Shown here piece by piece: positions 43,955 through 56,834 of a DNA stretch of 64,000 nucleotides. Source of the DNA: Desmodesmus armatus (taxonomy: Eukaryota; Chlorophyta; Chlorophyceae; Sphaeropleales; Scenedesmaceae); contig VIIQ02000066.1 in NCBI GenBank assembly GCA_007449985.2, positions 372,001 through 436,000 of the forward strand, in the 5' to 3' direction. How positions within the stretch are numbered: position 1 is the first letter of the stretch; each line of letters begins with the position of its first letter. The notes beneath the pieces are model-generated. The model was not told where the DNA came from and ran no database searches. It saw nothing but the letters and a program-made list of their open reading frames with translations. Both the position numbers and the translations under genes were made by a program.

Positions 43955-45379
43955 CGCCAGTGTGGTGGAGCAGGTGGTTGAGGCTTGTGGCTGGGTGCTG
44001 ATTGGGTGTGCTGGCTGCACACCATGCTGGGCATGTGTTGGTGACGTGCGCCCTGCAAGGTGCAGTTGCTGCTCTGCAACGTTGACTGTACCTGCATGTA
44101 TGGCTGTGTGGGTGATGTGCTGCACAGGAAGAGCACAGTTGCAGAAACAACTAGTTGGGCTGCTGAACCACTTCTGAGGCCAACCACAGCGCCACTTATC
44201 CTTGTCTGTACTCAAGGTCAAGGCTTGGGCACATCACCAGGGTGTCCCTTTCTCTTCTCTTGAGTATGCTTTCTTGGACAAAATTGCACACCATGTACCA
44301 TGCCAGTAGAACGGAATCCACAGAGACAGGTTCCTGCAGAGCCTGAAGGGTCCCCATGTGCTGGTGCACCTGCAGGTAACTTCCCCTTTGCCTTCTTACG
44401 CTCATGGATCTTGAGCAGATTGGTGTGGAAGGTAGTGGGCAGAGGGCCCCACAAATCAGCACTTGATAACAACGAGTATGTGATAACTTATAGAGCCCCT
44501 AGCCTTACAAGACAGCTGCACGTGCTTTTGCCCAGGTGGAAGGGGCGCCAGAGGCACTTCAGGCATGGCCACTAACCTAAGGTTGCAGAAATACCTTTTC
44601 CACCCGGTAAAACATATAATCAGGGGTAGTAAGGGTTTTGCTACTCTTACTCCCCCTGCATGCAATTAGCAACAGGTTTCAAGCCCAAAAACACTGTCAC
44701 TTCTGCAGGTCATCCAGTACATAAGCTCAACTGTCAGGAGGTAGTATGTGTCGCAAAATTGAGCCATGTCTTGAGCTTTAAAGCAACAAAGATGCAAGTT
44801 TGTATCAGTCAAGGAGCTGCCCAGGCAGCAGCCGACAGCCATGTGCCAGCTTCCAGGTCAGGTGGGTAGCTTTCTGGTGTCGCTCCATGTGGCCAGCTCC
44901 GCTAGGTCCCTAAGGACAGGCAAGCTCAAGGCACAACACAAGTTTTCTATATAGCTGTGACATCCGTCCCGGAGCCGTATTGGATTAGAAATGCGTTTTT
45001 CCGCGCCGGGAGGCCGCAGCAAGTTTACACCACAATGCTCCCACCCACAAGTCCACATTATCATTTTATTGCAGGTTTCCGGCTGCAATGTGACCCATAG
45101 CCGACAGCAGCCCCCAGCCCGTCACCACTGTTGAGGCCAGCAGCTGCTTCTGCGCGGGAGCAGCACGGTAACGCGGTAGGTTAACTAGAAGCACGGTAGC
45201 TGCATCATACATATTCAGACATATTCAACAGCATTAGGCATTATTGAGAAAGCCAGCAGCAGCATGCATGACAGGGTTTCCAGGGGTGATGGGGCAGGCA
45301 GCAGCAGCAGCTTCTTTGGAACAAAGCAGCAGTGCAGAGGAATTTCGTGGCGCCAGCAGGTCAGCCTGTGCAGTCGGAA
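43628..45379. other. Intergenic stretch downstream of the 423-aa gene
   Basis: No gene recognised. It contains a CAG run of about a dozen repeats at 43917-43953 and a TATA-like AT-richer patch near 44580-44640. Overlapping open frames here are low-complexity shadows. Confidence 0.4.
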
Positions 45380-46460
45380 GTGCCAGGAGCAGCAACACAC
45401 GCAAAGGCTGGTCGTGGCTTTCAGCGGGTGGTGGTCCTGTTAGTGCAGCACTAGCAGGCCCCCAGCATCACGCCGTGACTGAAACATGCCTGCCCACCTG
45501 AATCTGTGAGCTTTGTGGCGACACAAGGTGCATGGGGCTGGTGGGAGTGTGTCTGGAGCAGCACAGCACCATGGTTTCTATCTCAGTTGGTGGCGGCAGC
45601 GGCAGCAACACACGCAAAGGCTGGTCGCGGCTGCAGCGGGTGGTGGCCCTGTTTGCTGAATCACTCTCAGGCCCCCATTATCACGCCGTGGCTGACACAT
45701 GCCTGCCCATCTGAATCCAGCATGCTTTGTGGCAACACACGGCATGCGGGCCTGGTGGGAGTGTGTCTGGAGCAGCATATCAGCAGGGCTACGGGTCGAT
45801 TTCAGCTGGAGCAGCAGCAGCAACAACACACGCAAAGGCTGGTCGCGGCTTCAGCGGGTGGTGGTCCTGTTTGCTGCAACACTCTCAGGCCCCCCTTATC
45901 ACGCCGTGACTGACACATGCCTGCCCACCTGAATCCGTGAGCCTTGTGGCGCCAAAAGGTGCATGGGCCTGGTGGGAGTGTGTCTGGAGCAGCATGCTAC
46001 AGCGTCATGGTTTCTGTGTCAGCTTGCGGCAGCAGCAGCACCACACGCAAAGGCTGGTCGCGGCTTTCAGCGGATGGTGGGTCCTTTCGCTGTCACAGCG
46101 CCTGCCCCCCCACCATCACGCCGTGACTGACACATGCCTGCCCACCTGAAACCAGTATGCTTTGTGGCAACATACGGCATGCGGGCCTGGTGGGAGTGTG
46201 TCTGGAGCAGCAATCCGATTGCTGACGTCAGCAGTGCTACAAATCTGCTATCAGCTGGCGGCAGCAACAGCAGCAGCAACACACGCAAAGGCTGGTCGCG
46301 GCTGCAGCGGGTGGTGGTCCTGTTAGTGCAGCACTAGCAGGCCCCCAGCATCACGCCGTGACTGACACATGCCTGCCCACCTGAATTTGTGAGAGCTTTG
46401 TGGCGACACAAGGTGCACGGGCCTGGTGGGAGTGTGTCTGGAGCAGCACCAGTGGCAGCT
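45380..46460 (-). repeat. Satellite-like tandem array B, inverted relative to array A
   Basis: About five units of roughly 215-235 bp. Each carries ACGCAAAGGCTGGTCG.GGCT, CAGCGG.TGGTGG, ATCACGCCGTG.CTGACACA, TGCCTGCCCACCTGAA and GGGCCTGGTGGGAGTGTGTC. The landmark GCCTGCCCA(C/T)CTGAA recurs near 45487, 45701, 45919, 46137 and 46369. This is the reverse complement of array A at 12725-13690, some 32 kb away. TTCAG/GTGGGC on the minus strand resembles a splice donor. Confidence 0.9.
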
Positions 46461-47173
46461 CGTTATGGATTACGCAAACCAGAATTGTTCAGCAGCTCAG
46501 ACCGTGTCAGGACAGGGCAGGGTCGGCTCTCAAGATCAGCTGCAGCTGGGGTGACGGGTTTCTTCCCATTTGAGTGGTGGGGTGGCAGGGTGGTGCAGCT
46601 TCCACAACAGGAGGTGTACTCTGGTCCGATTCACAGATTCACAGCACTAGACACTGCATAGTGAGAATGCAATCAGCTGCACACATTGCATGTTCAGTGC
46701 ACTCAGCGGCCGCATCCTCATGCATGCAAGCACACATACCTGCCTGCATGCTGCATGGGGGGGCTGGTGCCCTGTAGCAGTCCAATTCTGCTTCCCCCTG
46801 GCACAGTTTCTCACTTAGAGGCTATATCTTATCTCCCAGTAAGCACAGCCGCACCAACAAAAACGGAAATTTCGTTGACACCAACATCGTCCCACTTTCA
46901 CCCTCACGTGGAATCACGGGTGACCAATTCATGCTCCGTGTAGCAGCAGATCATCCAGAACAGCAGAACACACAGGGCGTGACAATGGCACAGAAACACC
47001 CCCCTGCCCAGCAAAACCCAGGAGCCCTCCAGCCAGTATGAAAAAAAAGCAGAGCTGTGTTACAAAAGGTGTTACACATTACAGAGCCTCTGTGCACTCA
47101 GCACAGCACTCAGTGACCAGCTACATCCTCCCCTCTCACTCAGATTTGATCACGCAATCCGTCATTCTTTCAC
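46461..47173. other. Intergenic stretch 3' of MED12
   Basis: Presumably holds the MED12 3' UTR. No other feature recognised. Confidence 0.35.
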
Positions 47174-48584
47174 TCAGTCTGACTCACAGCCAGAAGCCTG
47201 TAGGTACAGCAGCGCCTGCCGCTGCTGCCGCACACAACCCCCCAGCAACACCGCCGCCGACGCAGCCGCCGCAGCAAGCGCGTCAGCAGCAGCACCACCC
47301 TGCCCCATCCCTCCTCCTCCTCCTCCTGCTGCTGCTGCAGCAGACCTTCCAGCACCAGCTGCACCCCTACTGCCAAGTGCAGGGTGGGGTACCGGGCACA
47401 GAGGAACCCATGCATCCCACGGCTGCGCCACCCCTGCTGCCACCAGCTGCTGCTGGGTGGACCCAGCAGCATTGCTGCCAGCAGCGACGGCTGCATTGCT
47501 GCCAGCCGCCGCAGCAGCAGCAGCAGCGACGGCTGCATTGCTGCCAGCCGCCGCAGCAGCGGCAGCGACGGCTGCGGCGGCGTCAGGGAGAGCCGCCGGT
47601 GTGGGCAGGTGAATGACTGCGGGGCCAGGGAGCGGAAGCATTGCCAGCACGCGCTGCAGGTAGTGAGCGGGCATGTGCTGCTGCTGCTGCACAGCCGCCA
47701 CGCCAGCCCTTTGCTGCTGCTGCTGCTGCTGCTGCTGTGTAGCCTGTGACAGGAGCTGCACCAATGCAGAAGGCATCTCACTGCCAGCAACAGCAGCAGC
47801 AGCAGCAGCAGTATGACCAGCAGTGTGCTGCTGTGGTGGTGGCGGCCACACCATCACGCCGCCCAGGTCCCCGGTTCGATCCCAGCCACTGCCATGACTC
47901 CTTCCCAGCTTCCGCATCATGCCCGGCCACACCCGCGGCAGCTGCTGCTGCTGCTGCTGAGGGCCCACCACCCACGCCTCCGCCGGACCAAACCCTTTTC
48001 CTGCTGCTGCTGCTGCTGCTGCTGGGGCAGCAAGCTGCGCAGCAGAGGCCTGTATTTGTGCCCGTACTGCTGCAGTGACATCCCCCTGCACCCCCACCTC
48101 CCTCAACCTCTTGTTAGGGCCCCTCAGCCACCCCGCCCAGTCACCAGACAGCAGAGCACCCAGCATCAGCAGCAGGCACTCACACAGCGGCATCTCCACC
48201 GCCGCCGCCGCTGCTGCTGCTGGCGGCGGCGCCCTGCAGCCGTCGCTGCCGCAGCCGCCGGCGGCTGCCACTGCTGCCGCCACTGCTGCCGTGTGCCATC
48301 CTCACCAGCAGCAGTGGCAGCAGTAGTGACACTAGGGTCTGCGCGTATGTAAGGTGAGAGAAGAAGCTGTGGGAGGGCTGTGCTCAGTTTTGTTCGTAGG
48401 TTCCTGCGGGGGTTGGGCTCTCTGTCTGCACGGACAGTCGGCAGCAGCGGCAGCAGCAGCTGCAGCTGCAGCCACACACACGCCTGCACATCTGCGACAC
48501 TGCCAACACGAGTGGGACCAGCAGCAGCAGCTGCTGCTGCTGCTGTAGAGGTGCCTGCTGGGGGCGTGTTGGCTGCGCTGCTGT

Positions 48585-48618
<34 letters not shown>

Positions 48619-49840
48619 GGTGTTACGAGGGGCACCGCTGGCCTGGGCTACCCCTACCCCTCCTGCCTTGGATCCAGCAGCAGCAGCAGCAGCAGCTGCG
48701 GCTGGTTTGCCGCTGCCTTGCGTCCCTTCCTGCTGCGCCCGAGCCGCTGCTATCGATGCCCCAAACCGACGCGGCAACTTGCCCCCTGCTGCTGCTGCTG
48801 TTGATGCAACTCCTGCCCCACCACCATCATCAGCAGTCGCTGCCGCTGCTGCTGCTGCTGCTGGTGGGCCCCAGGCTCCCTCTCCCCACCCCCCCCCCCA
48901 GAAGCCACCCCCCCTCCCCGTTGGCCTCCAAGTGGGGGCGGTGGGGGTGTGGTGTGTCCCCTGTGGGTAGGAGGGGGAGGGGGTGGCTGTGGAGGGGGTG
49001 GGGTGGGGGTCCTCCCTTGCAGTGTGGGTCCTACCCATTGCTGCTGCTGCTGGTGGGGCGGGGGTGGGGGAGGGGGTGTCCACCTGCCGTGGAGGTGATG
49101 TGGGGGTGACCCCCTCCCCGGCTGATAGCCCCCCCTACCCGCCGGCTGACCCAAGGGGGGTGGCGGCGGCTGCCACAGCTGCTGCTGCTGCCATTGCTGC
49201 TGCTGGGGGGGTGGGGCCCCCAGCAGGGGTGGGGGAGGGGGGGTGGTCCTGTGGAGGGGGTGGAGAGAGCCTGCTGGGGGGGAAGGGGGTGGGGGGAAGC
49301 CACCGCGCATGCTGCCTGGGCTACTGCCAGCAGCAGCAGCAGCAGCAGCAGGCGCGGGAGGAGGGGGGTACTGTGGCTGCTGCTGGCCCCCTGCCTCTCC
49401 TTCCTCCATCCCCCCAGCATCTTCCATCTCGACATCCTCACCCTGCTGCTGCTGCTGCTGCTGCTGCACACCTGACCCTCTAGCAGCAGCAGCAGCAGCA
49501 GCACCTGGCTCACCATTTTGTCTGTCTGCTGCTGCCGCTGCTGTGCCCGCCGTGCTGTCCCCTGCCCCCACCCCAACACCCCCTCCCCTCCCCGCCATTG
49601 GTACCCCCACCCCTGCTGCTGCTGGCTTCGCGACCTCCCCTCCATGCCTCATTCCCTGCTGCTGCTGCTGCTGCTGCTCTGGCGGCCAGGGTGCTTTCTG
49701 CAGCAGCTCCCCCAGCAGACTCAGCTGCCTCACTACTGCTGCTGCAAACTCCCGCTGCCTACTGTACGAAGAGCGAGCCAGCAGCAGCAGCGCCACATCA
49801 CACAGGCTCCCCTCCAAAACATACCCCCGCCGCTGCTCTC

Positions 49841-49871
<31 letters not shown>

Positions 49872-52096
49872 GGGATGCTTGTCTGCTGCTGCGCCCGCGC
49901 TGCCGCCGCCACTGCTGCTGCCGCCGCCACTGCTGCTGCTGCCGGCTACTGCTGCTGCCAGTGCCCTTGCTGCTGGTGTGTTGTCCAGCAGCTGCTTGAG
50001 GGAGCCCACTCCATACAGCCAGCAGCTCGAACGGTCCTGCATCAACACCCCACAGCACAGCACAGCACAGCACAGCACAGCACATCACGGCAATCAGCAA
50101 TGCACCACAGCATGGATTGTGTTTCAGCACAAGTCAGGCGGTTCAAGGGTAAAAGCAGGACAGAACTTTGGCATGAAACTCTGGCCCATCGGCCCTCCTC
50201 TCCCTGAAAATGTCCACTCACTGGAAACTGTCAAGTCATGCTGTACCACCACCCCTTTCCCCCCCCCACCTCCCCACACCCCAAAACCACATACCTTGAG
50301 CATCAATCCTTCGAGCTCTTTCAGCAGCAGTTCAGCAGCACCAGGCAGCAACCCCACCACCAACTCAGCAGCAGGCAGGGCAGCAGCAGGAGCAGCAGCA
50401 GCAGCCGCCAGCAGCACACCCACAGCCAGCCTGTCAGCATCAGCGATGAGCGACTGATGACTCATCACTGCTGCTGCTGCTGCTGCTGCTGGTGGTGGGC
50501 TGGTGGCTGAGGGTACACTGCTGCTGCTGCTGCTGCTGCTGAGGGTGAGGCTTGACAGCAGGGGTGCAGCAGCTTCTAGGTCCTGGGGGGTGGTAGGTAT
50601 CAGTGAAAGGGGTAAGGAAGGGGGGAGGGGGGGATAAGAAACGTGCAACCAGGTTGGTGAGAGAACAGTGACACCGAGCGCAGCAAGTCCTGCATTCAGC
50701 TTTTGGGAGGGGAATGCCGGCGGGTTCCGTGAAACGCGCTGCTGTACATGTTTCGCTCTGTTCTGTCCGGTGTGTGCCGAGGTACGCTCACTCCCCCCCC
50801 CCCCCCCCCCCCCCCCCCGGGCGCCCCTCCATCCCCAACAACGCCACCACCCAAACCACAGCCGTCCTCCTGCACACACCTGCAAGAACGTGCTCCTGGC
50901 ACCAGCAGCAGCAAACTTCCCCCAGGTACCCCCTGCCCTGCTACCCCCAGCCTCACTCGCCCCTGCTGCTGCTGCTGCTGCTGCCCTGAGGCACTGCAGC
51001 CACAGCTGTTCTGCTAGTGACACCCGCAGCAGCAGCCACGCAGCATCGTGGTCCAAACCGCTGCTGCTGCTGCTGCTGGGTGACAGGCTGCCAAGCACTG
51101 CTGCCTGTGCCAGCACATAGGGCACGCAGGACTCGGCATCTGACACACCACTACCAGCAGCAGCAGCAGCAGTAGCGTCACCAGCAGCTGTTGCTGCCGC
51201 TGCTGCCGCAGTGACGTCAGGAGTGAGGGCGTCAGGCAGGCCGAGTGACACGGGTGACGGCCGCACCCCTGCTGCTGCTGCTGTACTACTGTTGGGTCGC
51301 AGAGGCTTGAGCAGCAACTGCCCACCAAACCCCTGCTGCTGCTGCTGCTGCTGCTGCTGCGAGTTAGGGTTTGTACAGGGGGTAGGTTTCAGTTGGCCCG
51401 ATGACTCATCCAGCAGCAGCAGCACCTGACCATCAGGTGTCATCACGTGAAGCACACCAACAGCAACACTCTGCAGCACCAATCGCTGAGGCAGCGCCCA
51501 CAGCACCTGCTGCTGCTGCTGCTGCTGCTGCGGTTCGAGCCTCCCATCCACCCCTTGCTGCTGCTGCTGCTGCTGCTGTCGGTCCACGGTCCCGCCCAGC
51601 AGCTGCAGCAGCAGCTGCGGTCGTACTGCCCCCACCAGCTTGCAGTACAGCAGCTGTACATCAGACAGCAAGCAGCTCTGGAGGGGCGGGTGACGGATGA
51701 CAGCTGCAACAGCAACGGCGAGGCTCCTGTGAAGCACTGGCGGGCTAAACCCTGACTGCCATGACCCCAACTGCTGCTGCTGCTGCATGGCAGGTGAAGG
51801 TACACCCTTCCCTCCATTTCCTGCTCCTCCTGCTGTTGCTGCTGCTGCTGCTGGGACAGCCCCTCCTGCTGCTGCTGCTGCTGCTGCTTTGCCAGGCTGT
51901 AGCAGCTGATGCACTGGCGGGGTGTCCTCAGAGTGAGAGATGAGTGAGGCTAGGCCAGTGGGGTGTAAGCCTGACAGAACCGCAGACAGCAGGGGCAGCT
52001 GCAGCCAGCTGCAGACTAAGTCGGCAGGCAGCACACCCTGCAGACGGCAGAGAGTACTGGCCGTACCAGCATCACAGCAGCACCAGCCGCCGCCGC

Positions 52097-52129
<33 letters not shown>

Positions 52130-52445
52130 AAGAACTGCTGCTGTGGGGAGTTGCGCCACCGCCCAAGACACACCGAAGCACAAGCGCTGTGGTGTCAGCA
52201 TCCAAACCGGAGCTGCTGCTGTTGCTGCTGCTGTTTGCACCAACAATACTACCGCCACCAGCAGCAGCAGGTCGAGCCATGCCGGCATTGCCCTGCTGCC
52301 GACTACCACTACTACCAGCAGCAGCAGCAGCAGCAGCAGCGGGTGGCAGGCAGAGCGTCTGCAGGTCGCGCAGAAGCTCCCCTGCCAAGTCTGGCAGCAG
52401 CACAAGGCCAGCAGCAGCAGCTGCAAGCACAGCATCCAGCACCAA

Positions 52446-52481
<36 letters not shown>

Positions 52482-53151
52482 CAGGAGGCACTGTTTTGCC
52501 CCAAGCAGCAGTGCCCTCGCCAGACTCCAACTGATGTCTGTACCAAACCCCCCAGCACCCACAGGCCACCTTGCTCAGGTGACCGCCAGCAGCAGCAGCA
52601 GCAGCAGCAGTAGCACCGAGTGACGCCGACGCACCCTGCTGCTGCTGCTGCTGCTGCTTTACTGCTGCTGCCACGGTGCCAGGGTCTTGCACCAACAGCA
52701 ACTGCAGCTGGGACAGCACAGTCACAAAACAGCAGCTGCATACAGCAACGGGACTCAATCCTAAACTCACGAGCTGGTGTCTGCTGCTGCTGCTGCTGTC
52801 TTGCTGGGCCGCCGCCGCCGCTGCTGCTGCTGCCTCCACTTGGCCAGCAGGCAGCCTGCCGGCAGCACCACCTGGTCCTGCTTCCGATCCTGCTGCTGCT
52901 GCTGCTGATAGTGTGTTGGCGTACACGTTGAGCAGACGAGCCACAACGTCACAAAGTGCCTTGCTTGTGCCACTAGCACCTGCAGACAAGCCCCCTCCTC
53001 TCCCTCCTCCCGCTGCTGCTGCTGCTGCTGCTGCTGCAGGGGTTGCTGTCGCTGCCAGGACCTGCAGAATGCCAAGAGCCACTCGCCTGCAGCCCCACAT
53101 CAGTTGCTGCATGACGTCACCAGCAGTACCAGCAGAAGTACCAGCAGCAGT

Positions 53152-53188
<37 letters not shown>

Positions 53189-53348
53189 GCAGCGTCCTGG
53201 GCCTGCTGCGAGGAAACTCCACTGTCGGGTACCTCCACACTCCTGCTGCTCGATGTGCTCACTGCCGCTGCTGCTGCTGCTGCTGCATTGATGCCGTCGT
53301 CCAGCAGCTGCGCCCACGACCTTTCGACAGCCTGCAATGCAGCACTGT

Positions 53349-53384
<36 letters not shown>

Positions 53385-54962
53385 TGCTGCTATGGCCCAC
53401 TACTGCTGCTGCCCTAGACACGGCTGTGGTCAGCACCACCTCAGCAGCAGCAGCCCTGTCACTACCACCACCAGCAGCAGCAGCTGTAGCAGCAGTGGTG
53501 GCACCTGGCAGCCCAGGCATGCCCCCTGGCCGCACGACACCACTCTTCAAGAGGCCGTCAGCAGCAGCAGCAGCAGCAGCAGTAGTAGCGCCAGACGCAT
53601 CCAAACCACCCTTTGTCTGCGCTGGCGCCGCAGCCGTTGCTGCTGCTGCTGAGCCAGACCCAGCAGCAGCAGCAGCAGCAGTGCGGTAATGCTCTACTGC
53701 CTCCAGCAGATGCCTGACGGCCCAGTGCTGCCCTCCAACTGCTGCTGCTGCTGTAGTGTCCCTACCCCCAGCAGCAGCAGCAGTGCTGGTGCGTGCAAGG
53801 AAACCCTCCCACCAGTTCCTCACACAATGAGTCGTCCACCTGCCAGCAAGCAGCCGGCCTGCCGCGCTGATTACGTAATGACGTAACCCTGTGGCGTCAT
53901 CCTCTGTCGGCAAGGTGCCAGGAGGTGCGGCACCCCCTGATGCTGCGGTGGCAGCAGTGGCAGTAGTGGCGGCGGCTGGTGGCAACACCCATGCCAGGCT
54001 GGCTTCCAACAGCAGCGGCATGAGCCCTGCTGCTGCCAGCACATCCTGGAGTCCCTCTAGGAGGGAAAACACAGCCGGGAGGGGTATCAGTATGCTTGCG
54101 GCCCCCCGCTGCTGCTGCTGCTGCTGCTGCGCTGCTTTGCTGCGTGGGGGTTTGAGCCCGGCGTGCTTGACGGCCGAGTCCAGCAGCTGCAGCAGCAGCA
54201 CAGCAGCGTCGATGCCCCCGTCAGCTGCCACCAGCACTGCCACCACCCGCTGCAGCCACAGCACTGCACACGGGCCCAGCAGCCATGCATTCCCTGCTGC
54301 TGCTGCTGCTGCCACTTGCTGCTGCTGACTGCTGCTGCTGTGAACGGGTTCAGTGAAGCCCAAAGCCCCAGCAGCAGCTGCTGCCATGCTGTGCCGCAGT
54401 ACCGCCTTCTCCCAGGGCTTTAGAAGACTCACTGCTGCCAACTGGGCCTCAAACCCCACCTCAGCAGCAGCAGCAGCAGCAGCGACGGCTGCGCTGGCGG
54501 CTGCTGGGGCAGCAGCAGCAGCGGCAGTGTCTAAAGGCTGCTGGCGCTGTGCTGCAGCTCCAGCTGTGTAGGAGTCCCAACAGTCTCCATCAACATCCAT
54601 AATCTCGGCAAGTTCAGCAGCAGCAGCAGCAGCAGGGGCTGTGCCACCCAACGAGCTGCAAAACCCCAGAGAACTGGCCAGCATCTGCTGCAGCTTTGTC
54701 AGACCAAATGTTGCGCCACCACCAACGCCACCTTCAGCCGCCGCCGCCGCAGCAGCAGCAGCAGCAGGCTGCTCGCCATCATCCTGTGCATCTGGTTGCG
54801 CCACACTGGCCACTGCTGCTGCTGCTGCTGCTGCTGCGTTGGAGGTACCAGCAGCAGCAGCTGCAAACTTGCGCCGTTTTGACGCCGGGTAAGGCTCAAA
54901 GCCCGGCTGAGGTACAGGCATGCCACTCGCATCCAAGCCAGGGTGTGCCCTGTCTTCGACAT

Positions 54963-55004
<42 letters not shown>

Positions 55005-56797
55005 CTGCTGCTGCTGCAAGCATACTGCGCCTGCTGGCAGCATAGAGCCTCCTGGCTTTGGACCAGCGCCTGCCGTGCCGGCCCCCACTGCTGCTGCTGC
55101 TGCTGCTGCTGCTGGAGCCGTACCGGAACTTCAGCATGGCTTTTGCAGGCACCACTGACGACCAACACAGCGACAGCATGCCCACCACACCACCACTACT
55201 ACTGCTGCTGCTGCTGCTGTTTGTAGTTGTGGCTGTGGCTGGGGGTGTGCCCTTGGCTTGTCTGCCACTGTCACTCGCGGTGCTGTCTGTGGCTGTTTTG
55301 GCAGTCCTCGCTTTCTTGCTATTGGGGAGGGTGGTGTGCGGGCCTGGTTCGCCCCCAGCAGCAGCAGCAGCAGGATCACACTGCTGCTGCTTACCCCTGT
55401 GCCGCAGTCGCAGGACTTGCTGCTGCTTCTGGGGACCCCGACGCACCCCCTCCCCTTGAAACGCCGATGCTTCAAGATCACAGCAGGCAGGCGGGGGTGT
55501 AGCTGCCTCAAGAGCCGCCGGTGCCGCGTGGCCACTGCTGCCGCTGCTGCTGCTGCTGAGCCGCCGGCGGCTGCCTGTGGCGGCAGCAGTACTGCTTGGG
55601 CCACCAAGTCGTGAAGGTACTGCTGTGCATTAAACAGGCCGGCACTCAGTAGCTGGATGACGAGAGTAGCTGTGGCAGCAGCCGAAGGCTGCAGCCCACC
55701 ACCACCACCAGCAGCAGCAGCAGCAGCAGCAATGGCGGCGGCTTGTAGGGCCCCAGGCGGCAGCAGCTGCTGACTGCTGCTGAGCTGGCCCCCAATCCAA
55801 GCAGTGATGAGGGGCTGAAACACCAGTTGGTGGGCAAGACCGCCCTTGCTACTGCTGCTGCTGCTGCTGCTGGTAGGGACAGGCACTGCACTGCCACCAC
55901 CCACTGCCAGTCCGTGTAAGCTTCTGTTCCACCTTACCCTGCTGCTGCTGCTGCTGCTGTGCTGCTGCTGCTGCTGCTGCTTTTGCCCAGAGGTGTGCTT
56001 CCCCGCCTGGCCCCCTACACCAAGCTGCTTCGGGCAGGCCCACCTGCTGCTGCTGCAGCAACGTCACCCCCTTCCCAGCCCCTTCTGCTGCTGCTGCTGC
56101 TGGGTGTTGCTAGGCTGGCTCCCCTCCTGCTGCTGTGCTGCGCTGTCCCTTTGCTCGCCGGTCAGATGCTGCACATACTTCTCCCGTAGCTTCACAAGTA
56201 GCCGGCAGGCAAACACCCCCTACGGCAGCATCAGGTGCCGGTGCCAGCCACCCCCACCCTGCATGAGTCCCCAGTACAACTGGGCTCCTGCCACACCCGT
56301 GCACCCGCCCAGCGCGCCACCACCACCTGCTGCTGCTGCTGCTGCTCCGTGCTGTGCTGCTGCTGCTGCTGCTGCTCCACCGCCCACCACCTCCTCCACC
56401 TCCCCACCCTGCTCCGGGGTCGCAGGCTGCACTGCTGCTAAACCCTGGCCGCCCCCTGGCGCTAAACCCGGCCGGCCCCTGGAGCAAAACCCTGGCCGCC
56501 ACTTGGCGCTAAACCCTGGCCGGTGCGGGCTGCATTACGCAGTGGCCCCTGAGGCAGTAGGTGCCAGGGCAGTGCTGCTAGGGCTGTAGGGAGTGACTCT
56601 GCAGCACAGGCCCAATCCAGCACTAGGCCGATCACAAGGCTGAACCCTGCCTCGGTGTCAGCAGGGGTGAAGCCTGAAGCACAGCACAGCACGGCACAGC
56701 ACAGCATGACACAGCAGGACATGGCAGACATGCCATTTTCAGGGTTCCCAGGCATTGGGACATAAGGCACAGCAGAGCATGTCAGCAGAGCACAGCA

Positions 56798-56834
<37 letters not shown>

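Noticed and set aside
44880..45065. tRNA- or rRNA-like GC-rich patch (CCGTCCCGGAGCCG..)
   Set aside because: It does not fold into a cloverleaf and shows no rRNA signature.
49243..50457. 404-codon plus-strand Ser/Cys/Ala open frame
   Set aside because: Antisense of MED12 low complexity; no conserved motifs.
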